Made by a program: the position numbers and the translations under genes
Notes under the pieces: generated by a model
Database searches by the model: none
What the model was told of the DNA's origin: nothing
What the model saw: the letters and a program-made list of their open reading frames with translations, nothing else
Part shown: positions 24,970 through 33,047 of the stretch, in pieces
Position numbering within the stretch: position 1 is the first letter of the stretch
How the letters are laid out: each line of letters begins with the position of its first letter
NCBI GenBank assembly: GCA_019113825.1
Contig: DXGR01000095.1
Coordinates: forward strand, 1 to 64,000
Length of the DNA stretch: 64,000 bases
Origin: Candidatus Stackebrandtia excrementipullorum
Lineage (GTDB): Bacteria; Actinomycetota; Actinomycetes; Mycobacteriales; Micromonosporaceae
Direction of reading: 5' to 3'

Positions 24970-26643
24970 TCAGCCGACGGTCACGACGGTGCTGACCGTC
25001 GATCTGTCCAACTCGCCGACGCGAATGGTGAACGTGAACTCCCATTCCCCGGCCGAGGGCAGAGCAACGTCGCCTTCGGCGTGGTTGGGCGAGAGCATGA
25101 ACAACCCGATGTCTATCGGGGCCATACCGCCGTCCGGTTGGCCGTAGGTCGCGCCCCACTCCAAGGCTTCGAGTGGCTCGCCTTCGGCGGTGAACAGGTA
25201 CATGTGGGCTATGTTGTCCCCCACTCGTGCGGGCTCGAGCTCGAACAGCAGCGTGTACAGATCGTCAACGAGCTCGACCGAATAGAGGTCACCGGCCTCG
25301 GGCACTTCGGCCTGCGTAATCGCCACCTTGGCCGGCACGGTTTGCACAAGAACGGCCGACACCCCTAGGATCACCGCGCCGACGGTCAACTCGACGACGA
25401 CGATGCGGCGAATCCGCGTCAGTACCGACGACGAACCATCCGCGGCGGCCCTCCGCGCGAAGTACGCGACCGCGAGAACCACCGCAAAGAGTCCGACCTT
25501 GATGATCACCAAGCGGCCGTAAGTGGTTTCAAGAAGCGCCGGCAGGCTGCCGATCTCGATCAACGCCTGCGCCACACCGGCTACAGCAAGTGCCGCAACC
25601 AGCCAGGTCGCCCACGACGACCACACCGGCAGCAACTCCCGCACGCCTCGGCCGTGTGAACGTTTCACCAGATAGACACACAGGGTGACAAGGCCGCCGA
25701 GCCACATACCCATGGCGGCCACGTGAATGGTGTCGGTCGCCATCGTCAACGGCGGCGCCGCGGACGTGGTGGCGTGACCGGACAGCGGCCAGGTGACCGC
25801 CAGGATGATTCCCAACAGTGCCGGAAGCACCCGGGTGCGTATGTTGTCGGCGGCGGTGGTCAGCCAGGACAACAACGGCAGTGCCGCGACAATCACGAGA
25901 AGCCGCAGGAAAGAGGACCCTCCGAAACGGGACTCCAGCACCATGGCGACGTCGTCACCGGTGATGGAGAACAGGGAGCCTCCGGCCATGTAGGGGACCT
26001 GTAGATACAGCCCGAGGCCGGAGGTCGCGGCAAGCAGCCCCAGCCCCGTGGTCAAGAGGCGGCGCGGGCCGCGAGGAGGAGGAAAGTCGGTGTTGCGCGC
26101 ACGCGCGGCGAACAGCAGAAGTCCCGGCCCCAAGACCAGCGCCAGTCCGGCGTAACCGATGGAACGGTTGGCGACCACGAGCACACCGACCAGCGGATCG
26201 ACTTCACGGTCGAGCGCTGATTTGTCGGGTGCCTGGGTGCGTTCGCCCACGGAGAAGCTGAAGCCGCCGGGCACGGGGTGGCCGTCGGCGGAGATGACGC
26301 GGTAGCTGACCAGGTAGGTTCCGTTGGGCATGTCGTCACCCAAAGCGATGGTCACGACATTGCCGTCGGCGGTCACCGGTTCGACGTGCACGAGCTTCCC
26401 GTGGGGTCCGATCACGCCGGTTTCCGCTGCGACCACCGACACAGATTCGTTGAACTCGACGACGACCTGTTCCGGTGGCGTCGACACGATCTGATCGGCG
26501 GCGGGCGTGGTCGACGTCACGATCGCGTGGGCCTGCGCGGCCGACGGCGACACGAACACCAACGCGATCCCGGACATGAAAGTGAGCAGGGCGAGAACGA
26601 GCAGTCGCGTTTTGGGCATCACGCGATGGGGGGTGTGGATCAT
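24970..26643 (-). CDS. CopC-CopD fusion copper transport protein
   Basis: A 557-residue fusion. A signal peptide (about 1-37) leads to a CopC domain (about 38-135) starting AHAIVTSTTPAADQ, whose N-terminal His and the later ISADGHPVPGGFSFSVG histidine are copper ligands in CopC. Eight or so transmembrane helices (about 155-440) form the CopD domain, and a C-terminal extracellular beta domain of about 110 residues ends with EFTFTIRVGELDRS. It is thought to move copper across the membrane. The ATG overlaps the anti-sigma stop as TGATG, so translation is coupled; an internal ATG at 26619 is also possible. Confidence 0.9.
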   Translation of the reverse strand: MIHTPHRVMPKTRLLVLALLTFMSGIALVFVSPSAAQAHAIVTSTTPAADQIVSTPPEQVVVEFNESVSVVAAETGVIGPHGKLVHVEPVTADGNVVTIALGDDMPNGTYLVSYRVISADGHPVPGGFSFSVGERTQAPDKSALDREVDPLVGVLVVANRSIGYAGLALVLGPGLLLFAARARNTDFPPPRGPRRLLTTGLGLLAATSGLGLYLQVPYMAGGSLFSITGDDVAMVLESRFGGSSFLRLLVIVAALPLLSWLTTAADNIRTRVLPALLGIILAVTWPLSGHATTSAAPPLTMATDTIHVAAMGMWLGGLVTLCVYLVKRSHGRGVRELLPVWSSWATWLVAALAVAGVAQALIEIGSLPALLETTYGRLVIIKVGLFAVVLAVAYFARRAAADGSSSVLTRIRRIVVVELTVGAVILGVSAVLVQTVPAKVAITQAEVPEAGDLYSVELVDDLYTLLFELEPARVGDNIAHMYLFTAEGEPLEALEWGATYGQPDGGMAPIDIGLFMLSPNHAEGDVALPSAGEWEFTFTIRVGELDRSTVSTVVTVG

Positions 26644-27275
26644 CAGGTGGTCACCGGTCTGGTCGCTGGCGTGGACGTTTCGTCAACCCTACCCAGCGAC
26701 CACAGTAGAATAGCCTGAAGTAGCGCGACCATGTGTCCGGCCTCATCGACCCAGCCCGTCAATCCGGTGCTGATGTCCATCAGGCTGGTCATGCCGAGAC
26801 AAATCGACAGGACCACCGCCACGGGGACGAAGGCCCGAGCGCGCTCGGGGCGTACCGCGGCCAACAGAAAACCCACCGCCACGGCGATGTCGAACGACGC
26901 CATCTCCCGGCTGGTGTGTACGGCGTCGACCGTCGTGACGCCGGCTGCGGTCAACAAGGCCGGAATGGCCAACAGCAGCTGAACCACGGCGGCGACCCCC
27001 ACCGCCCACCGCAACATCCGACGCCGCCCGGCTTGCGCGACCGACCGGCGCGCCGCCGCCAGACGGTCCTCCTCGGCAGCGGCCGCCAGGACCCGTGCGG
27101 TGAGGTCGGGGGTCACGTCGTACCGGGCGCGCACGCTCGCCGTTACGGCCTCAACCCCTTCACTCCACCGGACGCACGCCGGGCAGCCGAGGAGGTGGTC
27201 ATCGACCCCGGGAACCTCCGCCGGTTCACCGTCGAGCCTGGCCGACAGAGCTACGCGAACATTGGCACACGACAT
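26643..27275 (-). CDS. Zinc-finger membrane anti-sigma factor-like protein
   Basis: A 210-residue protein. The N-terminus carries an anti-sigma zinc-finger pattern (Cys3, then HLLGCPACV, an HxxxCxxC motif). Four transmembrane helices follow at about 88-112, 127-142, 148-170 and 182-200. Such proteins hold an ECF sigma factor at the membrane until a signal arrives. The candidate sigma gene starts 130 bases away and is transcribed in the opposite direction. Because this gene is coupled to CopC-CopD and YcnI, the signal is probably copper or redox stress. I start it at the ATG at 27275; a 16-residue longer frame would run into the promoter region. Confidence 0.78.
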   Translation of the reverse strand: MSCANVRVALSARLDGEPAEVPGVDDHLLGCPACVRWSEGVEAVTASVRARYDVTPDLTARVLAAAAEEDRLAAARRSVAQAGRRRMLRWAVGVAAVVQLLLAIPALLTAAGVTTVDAVHTSREMASFDIAVAVGFLLAAVRPERARAFVPVAVVLSICLGMTSLMDISTGLTGWVDEAGHMVALLQAILLWSLGRVDETSTPATRPVTT

Positions 27276-27332
27276 ACCGTCAAAGTCGTCACCCACGGGG
27301 AAATAGTTCCGCACCGAATGCACAATTTTTGC

Positions 27333-27348
27333 GTGACGCCATCGTCAC
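27333..27348. promoter_or_regulatory. Inverted repeat in the divergent sigma/anti-sigma promoter region
   Basis: GTGACG (27333-27338) and CGTCAC (27343-27348) surround CCAT. It lies midway between the anti-sigma start and the sigma start, in an AT-rich patch (ACAATTTTTGCG just before it). It could be an operator for both units. Confidence 0.4.
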
Positions 27349-27407
27349 ATATCGTGCCGTACGCCACCGAATTCACAAGCCACCACGACCTGCGTACTGT
27401 TTTTCGC

Positions 27408-27944
27408 GTGGAGCCCCATGCCGAGGACGACGCGACCCGCCACGCGTTGGCGGCACGCGACGGCGATCCGGTCGCCGTCGCGGCGTTCGTGCGCTCCACG
27501 CAAGCCGACGTGTGGCGGCTGTGTGCGGCACTGGTCGACCCCCAAAGCGCGGACGACCTGGCACAGGAGTGTTACCTGCGGGCGCTGAAGGCGTTGCCCG
27601 GATTCGCGGGACGATCAACGGCCCGAACATGGCTACTGGGCATCGCACGCCGCACATGCGCCGACCATCTTCGCTCGCTGATGCGGCGTCGGCGCCTCGA
27701 CGTGCTTCTGCGCCTCCACGCCCGACAGGAGTCGGTCGCCCCACAGGAGTCGATCGCCGTGAACGATCTGCTCGAGCACCTACACCCCGACCGTCGGGCG
27801 GCGTTCGTTCTGACCCAACTGGCGGGCCTGACCTACGCAGAAGCCGCGGAGGTGGAAGAGGTGGCGATCGGCACCATCCGCTCCCGGGTTGCACGCGCCA
27901 GAGACGAACTCACTACGCTATGGGATCGAACCGCCACCGCATGA
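27408..27944 (+). CDS. ECF sigma factor, likely partner of the zinc-finger anti-sigma factor
   Basis: A 178-residue sigma factor. Region 2 spans about 20-85 (DPQSADDLAQECYLRALKAL, then FAGRSTARTWLLGIARRTCA) and region 4 about 115-170 (LTQLAGLTYAEAAEVEEVAI, then GTIRSRVARAR). It is expected to activate the divergent copper operon and perhaps the plus-strand redox genes. The start is uncertain: the GTG at 27408 lacks a ribosome binding site and may be leaderless, while in-frame ATG 27318 and GTG 27333 would overlap the palindrome. Family and partner pairing are inferred from gene order. Confidence 0.85.
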   Translation: MEPHAEDDATRHALAARDGDPVAVAAFVRSTQADVWRLCAALVDPQSADDLAQECYLRALKALPGFAGRSTARTWLLGIARRTCADHLRSLMRRRRLDVLLRLHARQESVAPQESIAVNDLLEHLHPDRRAAFVLTQLAGLTYAEAAEVEEVAIGTIRSRVARARDELTTLWDRTATA

Positions 27945-28058
27945 CGGCGCCTCCACTCCGTGTCGTCGATCGTTCACCTTATGACAGGCTGGAGGGCGTG
28001 GCGCGCAACACCACGCCGCGTCCGGAACCAACGCGGCCCGAGAGGCGACTAATCAAGC

Positions 28059-28562
28059 ATGAGCAAGACCGAACACGCACCGGGCACGTCCCTGCTGAAC
28101 CGCTCCACGGAGTGGATCGGCCTGGCCGCCCGGCTGATCGTCGGCGGCGTCTGGATCGTCGCAGGCGCATTGAAGGTGACCGACCTACGCTCCTCCGTTC
28201 GAGCGGTACAGGCGTATGAACTGCTCCCCAACTCGCTGGCCGAGATCGTCGGTGTACTTCTGCCCCTGATGGAAATCGGCATCGGTGCGCTGCTGATCGT
28301 CGGTTTGGCAACCCAGATCAGCGCAGTGCTGTCGTCGGCGTTGTTCGTGGCCTTCATCGTGGGCATCGCGTCGGCATGGGCCCGTGGCCTGCAGATCGAC
28401 TGCGGATGTTTCGGCGGCGGCGGTCAGCTCGCCGAAGGCGAGGCTCCCGAGTATCTGTCGAAGATCCTGCAGGACATCGGCCTACTCGCATTGTCGGGGC
28501 TGCTCGTGTGGCGACCGGTCACCCGGTTCAGCGTAGATCACATCCTATTTAGAGCAAAGTGA
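28059..28562 (+). CDS. MauE/DoxX-family membrane protein
   Basis: A 167-residue protein with four transmembrane helices (about 18-40, 60-85, 88-110 and 138-158). The GLQIDCGCFGGGG loop after helix 3 is the MauE signature, with its paired cysteines. MauE relatives help form disulphides, and here a DsbA-like gene follows by 7 bases, so the pair likely acts in extracytoplasmic thiol oxidation or maturation. GAGAGGCG upstream of the ATG is a usable ribosome binding site. Confidence 0.87.
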   Translation: MSKTEHAPGTSLLNRSTEWIGLAARLIVGGVWIVAGALKVTDLRSSVRAVQAYELLPNSLAEIVGVLLPLMEIGIGALLIVGLATQISAVLSSALFVAFIVGIASAWARGLQIDCGCFGGGGQLAEGEAPEYLSKILQDIGLLALSGLLVWRPVTRFSVDHILFRAK

Positions 28563-28569
28563 GAGGTCG

Positions 28570-29376
28570 ATGGCTAAGCGCTACGACAAGAAGCAACAGG
28601 CCGCCCGCGTTCTGCGGGAGCAACGCCAGCGGGAACAACGCCGCAAGCAGCTCCTGACAGGTGGCGCCATCGTCGGTGCCCTGCTGCTTGTTCTGGGGAT
28701 CATAGGCGTCGCCCTCTACATGAATCAGACCGAAGAGGTCGTTCCGCCTCAAGCGAAGCACACCGACTCCGCGGTCGTCCTGGGAGACGGCCCGGTCACC
28801 GTGGACCTTTACGAAGACTTCATGTGCCCGGTATGCGAGTACTTCCACACCTCGGTCTCCGCAGACCTTCAACGCATGGTGGACGAGGGCCAGATCACCC
28901 TTAACGTGCACCCCATCGCGATCCTGGATCCGGCTTCGAACGGCACCCGCTACTCCAGCCGGTCGGCCGCCGCGGCGGTGTGCGCGGCCGACGAGGGAAT
29001 GTTCAGCGAATACACGGCTGCTCTGTTCACGAACCAGCCGTCCGAGGGATCGTCCGGTCTCGACGACAAACGGCTCGCAGAACTGGGAACCGAGCTCGGC
29101 ATGAGCAGTGAATTCTCGTCCTGTGTCATGGACAAGACGTACCGGGGCTGGGTGCAGCAGGCCACCGACACCGCCGCAGACAACGGGGTCACCGCCACCC
29201 CGACCGTGTTCGTCAACGGCCAGAAGGTCGAAGTACCGCCCAACCAGGGTATCGATGCGGTGATCACGCAATTCCAGAACGACCTTGCCGCCGCCTTGGC
29301 CGACGCCGGTGTCGACCCCGCAGAAGAGAACGAAAACCCCGAAGACACACCAGCCGAAGAGGACACTCAGGATTAA
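28570..29376 (+). CDS. Membrane-anchored DsbA-like thiol-disulphide oxidoreductase
   Basis: A 268-residue protein. It has a basic N-terminus, one transmembrane helix (about 30-50), a thioredoxin fold of DsbA type with the active site CPVC in YEDFMCPVCEYFH (about 85-97), a helical insertion, the cis-proline loop VTATPTVFVNGQ (about 212), and an acidic disordered tail. Two further cysteines (in AAVCAADEG and SSCVMDK) could form a second disulphide, as in mycobacterial DsbA. It should act outside the membrane, oxidising or isomerising exported proteins. A GAGAGG-type ribosome binding site sits just inside the upstream stop. Confidence 0.88.
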   Translation: MAKRYDKKQQAARVLREQRQREQRRKQLLTGGAIVGALLLVLGIIGVALYMNQTEEVVPPQAKHTDSAVVLGDGPVTVDLYEDFMCPVCEYFHTSVSADLQRMVDEGQITLNVHPIAILDPASNGTRYSSRSAAAAVCAADEGMFSEYTAALFTNQPSEGSSGLDDKRLAELGTELGMSSEFSSCVMDKTYRGWVQQATDTAADNGVTATPTVFVNGQKVEVPPNQGIDAVITQFQNDLAAALADAGVDPAEENENPEDTPAEEDTQD

Positions 29377-29581
29377 CTCGACGGGATCGTGTTCTCGCTC
29401 GGGGGCCGGGAGGACGGCATCCCGAGGAAGCGCGCCTCCGAGCCCAAGTCGTCGTGAGCGGCCGTTCGAGTGGATGCAAGACAGAACGGAGAAGATCTCG
29501 TATGCAACAGCCGACGGGGTTTCTTCGACAACACCGGAAAGCGCAACCGCGTAACGGAACGGCTGTTTGCAAGGTGGAGCC

Positions 29582-30628
29582 ATGACGAGTCGGGCGGAAC
29601 GAGATACTCGTTCCGCCCGATTGCTCGGGATACTCGTACTCCTGGTGATCTTGTGGCCCACGTCGGCATCGGCGCACGGCATCAACGGTCTGGCCGAATC
29701 CGATTACCTCGTCGAGATCACCTCGACACCCGACCTGCCGGGGGTAACGGTGCGGACCATCGAAACAGGTGCCCGCATCGAACTGATCAACGAGGCGCCG
29801 TACTCGGTCGAGGTCCTCGGATATTCGGGGGAACCCTACGCCGAGATCCGCCCGGACGGCGTATATCTGAACCGCATGTCTCCAGCCCCGTATCTCAACG
29901 AGACCGACGGGGGCGGGCCCCCACCGTCCTTCGCCTCGGCCGCCGCGACTCCGCAGTGGTTGAAGGCGTCGGACGAACCGCGGTTGCGTTGGCACGACCA
30001 CCGCGCAGGCTGGATGGGACGGCAACCGCCTCCGCACGTTCAGGATGATCCACAGCTGCGTCATCGGGTCTTGGACTGGACCGTTCCGCTGCGAGTCGGC
30101 ACGAACGTGCATTTTGTGCACGGGCATGTCGACTGGATACCACCGCCCGACACCGCGGTGTGGACCGCAGGCGTCCTGATGTTGGCGGCCTGTGTCACGG
30201 CGTCGGCGTTGAGCACCGTCGGACGTCGATGGGTCGCGCCGGTTCTGATCGCCCTCGCCGGAGGCGCCGCGGTCGCCGACGCGGTCGGACGGGCCACCAC
30301 CGCGGCGGACTACGACGTCCCCTGGTTCCTCGTGTTGATCACGGCGGAGGCCTGGCCCGCATTGGCGGGGCTGGCGAGTCTGGCCGCGGCCGGTTATGCG
30401 TTGACGAGGAAACCGGGTGCGGACCTCGCGTGGGGTGTGGCCGGGGCGGCGACCGCGCTCATGGCGGGCGTTTCGAGATTCGGAGGGTTCACCAGCAGTA
30501 TCACTCCGACACCGTGGGACGGTGACGTGACACGTCTACTGGTGTTGATCGCGCTGGGCGTCGGAACGGGGTTGGCCGCGGCCACGCTGGTGAGCGCTCG
30601 TCGCCCGCGGGACACCGCGTCCGAATAG
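29582..30628 (+). CDS. Exported, multi-pass membrane protein with histidine motifs, unknown function
   Basis: A 348-residue protein. A signal sequence (LLGILVLLVILWPTSASAHG) is followed by an extracellular beta-rich domain (about 30-185) with WHDHRAGWMG and HFVHGHVDW, spacings that could bind a metal. Four to five transmembrane helices fill about 190-340. I do not recognise a named family, though actinomycetes carry similar proteins. The ATG has AAGGTGGAG just upstream. It follows the DsbA-like gene by about 200 bases in the same direction and may share its copper or redox role. A 14-bp hairpin lies inside codons 3-13. Confidence 0.72.
   Translation: MTSRAERDTRSARLLGILVLLVILWPTSASAHGINGLAESDYLVEITSTPDLPGVTVRTIETGARIELINEAPYSVEVLGYSGEPYAEIRPDGVYLNRMSPAPYLNETDGGGPPPSFASAAATPQWLKASDEPRLRWHDHRAGWMGRQPPPHVQDDPQLRHRVLDWTVPLRVGTNVHFVHGHVDWIPPPDTAVWTAGVLMLAACVTASALSTVGRRWVAPVLIALAGGAAVADAVGRATTAADYDVPWFLVLITAEAWPALAGLASLAAAGYALTRKPGADLAWGVAGAATALMAGVSRFGGFTSSITPTPWDGDVTRLLVLIALGVGTGLAAATLVSARRPRDTASE
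29590..29620 (+). promoter_or_regulatory. Perfect 14-bp hairpin inside the first codons of the membrane-protein gene
   Basis: 29590-29603 and 29607-29620 are exact reverse complements around a 3-base loop ATA. The mRNA hairpin starts 6 bases after the ATG. It may limit ribosome entry, mark a transcription terminator for the upstream genes, or bind a protein as DNA. Confidence 0.55.
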
Positions 30629-30690
30629 ACGCCCCCGCACCGAGTCGGGCCCAAAACGCGTCGGGCGGTCCGTGCTCCGACGACCGTCGA

Positions 30691-31194
30691 TCACGACAGC
30701 GATGACCGCAGTTTGGCGTCCTTTTCCGCGACCATGCGTTCCATGTCGACCTGGTGGTCGCGCATTCGCGCGCTCAACGCCGGGTCCGAGGTACCGAGCA
30801 TGCGCACCGCCAGCAAGCCGGCGTTACGGGAACCGGCCACCGAGACCGTCGCCACGGGGACCCCGGCGGGCATCTGCACAATGGACAACAACGAATCGAG
30901 GCCGTCCATGTGAGCCAACGGCACCGGAACGCCGATGACGGGCAGCGTCGTGGCCGAAGCGACCATTCCGGGCAGATGCGCCGCCCCTCCCGCGCCGGCG
31001 ATAATCGCCTTCAATCCGCGGCCCGCCGCACTGTCGGCGTAAGCCAACATCGCATGTGGAGTCCGGTGCGCGGAGACCACCCTTACCTCGTAGGGAACAT
31101 CGAACTGGTCCAGTGCCTCGGTGGCGCCCTTCATGGTCGGCCAGTCCGAGTCGCTGCCCATGATCACGCCGATCGTCGGTCGCGCATCGCTCAT
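30691..31194 (-). CDS. purE: N5-carboxyaminoimidazole ribonucleotide mutase
   Basis: A 167-residue class I PurE. It opens with [17 protein letters not shown], the CO2/CAIR binding loop, followed by [18 protein letters not shown] with the catalytic His, [14 protein letters not shown], and GVPV with [19 protein letters not shown]. The enzyme makes 4-carboxyaminoimidazole ribonucleotide in purine synthesis. I chose the ATG at 31194; a longer frame to 31320 lacks similarity. It is downstream of purK by about 55 bases on the same strand, the usual pairing. Confidence 0.95.
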   Translation of the reverse strand: MSDARPTIGVIMGSDSDWPTMKGATEALDQFDVPYEVRVVSAHRTPHAMLAYADSAAGRGLKAIIAGAGGAAHLPGMVASATTLPVIGVPVPLAHMDGLDSLLSIVQMPAGVPVATVSVAGSRNAGLLAVRMLGTSDPALSARMRDHQVDMERMVAEKDAKLRSSLS

Positions 31195-31249
31195 ATTCGA
31201 TCCTTCGTCGTTGTCCTCACACATGCCCGCCCTTCCGCATCGACAAACA

Positions 31250-32386
31250 TCACGGGTGTCCGTGTCGCAGAATGGAAGCCGCCTCACGAGCCCGCTGTCG
31301 CAGCAACGGTACGTCGTCACCGGTGACGGTCACGTGTCCGATTTTCCGACCCGGCCGCACCGACTTACCGTACAGGTGCACCTTGGCCTGCGGGTCCACC
31401 GTGAACAACTGCCGGAGTCGTTCGTCGAACGCCGGGCCGCCCGCCTCACCTCCGAGCACATTGGCCATCACGGTTGCGGGAGCCGTGGAGGACACATCCC
31501 CCAGGGGATAATCCAACACCGCGCGGGCATGCTGCTCGAATTGCGAGGTCACAGCACCCTCAATGGTCCAATGGCCACTGTTGTGAGGCCGCATCGCCAA
31601 CTCGTTGATCAAAAGCGCGTCCCCAGTGTCGAACAACTCGACGGCCAGAACACCGGTCACGTCCAGATCTCTCGCGATCTGTTCGGCCATGGCCTGCGCT
31701 TGCGCCGCCCGGTCCGGGTGCAGCCCCGTCGCCGGAGCGATGACCTCGGTGCAGATGCCGTTCTCCTGCACCGTTTCGACCACCGGATATGCACGGGTTT
31801 CGCCGCGAGGTGAACGTGCGATCTGAATCGCCAACTCTCTCACCATGTCGACGCGTTCTTCGGCCACCAGCACCACGCCGTCGGCCAACATGGCGGCGAT
31901 CTCGTCGGCCCGTTCCACCATGAAGACGCCTCGACCGTCATACCCGCCGACCGCGGTTTTCACGACGCAGGGCAGCCCGAAACGGTCAAGGTCTTCCACC
32001 GACGTCACGACCTCCCACCGGGGAACCGGAAGGTTCAGTTCGGACAGCCGGCGCCGCATGACCGACTTGTCCTGCGCGTGGAGCAACGCGGAAGCGGTCG
32101 GCCTGACGACGTGGCCGGCTGCAGCCAGCGCTTCTATGCGTTCCGACGGGACATGCTCGTGGTCGAAGGTGACCACGTCGCACTCCGCGGCGAACTCGTC
32201 CAACGCGACCGCGTCGTCGTGTCGGCCGATGCGCACGTCGGGCGTCGCCACCGCCGCCGAGTCGTCCGGTGACACCGCAAGAACACGTAGCGACCGTCCC
32301 AACGAGAGAATCGCCTGGTGTGTCATGCGCGCCAATTGGCCGCCACCGATCATGCCCACCGTCGGCAGGCTGTTGTCGTCACGCAT
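31250..32386 (-). CDS. purK: 5-(carboxyamino)imidazole ribonucleotide synthase
   Basis: A 378-residue ATP-grasp enzyme. The N-terminal [14 protein letters not shown] begins the biotin-carboxylase-like fold. ATP-grasp motifs include [34 protein letters not shown] and [20 protein letters not shown]. It uses ATP and bicarbonate to carboxylate AIR, and PurE rearranges the product. I chose the ATG at 32386, with GGGGTGGA upstream. The gene order purK-purE is the standard actinobacterial arrangement. Confidence 0.95.
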   Translation of the reverse strand: MRDDNSLPTVGMIGGGQLARMTHQAILSLGRSLRVLAVSPDDSAAVATPDVRIGRHDDAVALDEFAAECDVVTFDHEHVPSERIEALAAAGHVVRPTASALLHAQDKSVMRRRLSELNLPVPRWEVVTSVEDLDRFGLPCVVKTAVGGYDGRGVFMVERADEIAAMLADGVVLVAEERVDMVRELAIQIARSPRGETRAYPVVETVQENGICTEVIAPATGLHPDRAAQAQAMAEQIARDLDVTGVLAVELFDTGDALLINELAMRPHNSGHWTIEGAVTSQFEQHARAVLDYPLGDVSSTAPATVMANVLGGEAGGPAFDERLRQLFTVDPQAKVHLYGKSVRPGRKIGHVTVTGDDVPLLRQRAREAASILRHGHP

Positions 32387-32476
32387 GCCGTCCACCCCTG
32401 AATTCACTGATCACGGCGCAAGCTTAATCGTGCCGAAACCACCGGCTTCCCGACACGGTTCGACGCGCGTAATCGG

Positions 32477-32848
32477 TCACGGTGAGCTCAGATCGGCGAG
32501 CAGTTCCATACCTTCCAGAGGGTCGGAGGGCAGGCGGGCAAGCCGTAGTCGCGGCCGGTCGTCCTCCGGTTGCACCGCCAACCGATCGCGAAGGTCACCG
32601 ATGACGACCTCCCATCCGGGGGCCAACCGCCACAGCGATACAACCGGACCGGTCTCGGTCAAGGTCGTGCAGTCGGTGATGTCCAGTTCATCGAGGAGAC
32701 GTCCGTAGTCGAGACGGGCCACCACCCGATCGAACCCGTTGACGCTCGTGGGCACCACCACCGCCATGAGACCGTGGTCCCCGGCAGATCCGTCCCGGTA
32801 AAGCGTCAACATCGCTACGCGAATCCGTTGCAGGGCATCGTCTGCCAT
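32477..32848 (-). CDS. Small unknown protein upstream of purK
   Basis: A 123-residue soluble protein with no motif I recognise. It mixes short strands and helices (RIRVAMLTLYRDGSAGDHGL, then GWEVVIGDLRDRLAVQ). A 139-residue frame begins at 32896; I prefer the ATG at 32848 (MADDALQRI), since the added residues are odd in composition. Divergent from the ECF fusion gene and codirectional with purK, about 90 bases upstream of it. Confidence 0.5.
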   Translation of the reverse strand: MADDALQRIRVAMLTLYRDGSAGDHGLMAVVVPTSVNGFDRVVARLDYGRLLDELDITDCTTLTETGPVVSLWRLAPGWEVVIGDLRDRLAVQPEDDRPRLRLARLPSDPLEGMELLADLSSP

Positions 32849-33047
32849 CGACTCGTCGCGTATACAGCGAAACCAGCGGCGTTGTTCCATCAGCACCTCA
32901 CATCCACAGGTGGGCCTCCACCGGCCCGATGCTGGAATGACGCGCGTCCACGTCCCTTATGACGCGATCTCGTCTAATCTGTTGACGACTCGTTCACTTC
33001 GCTTCGCGATGGGGAACGTCGGCCCAGCGAAAGATCACATCCTCCCA

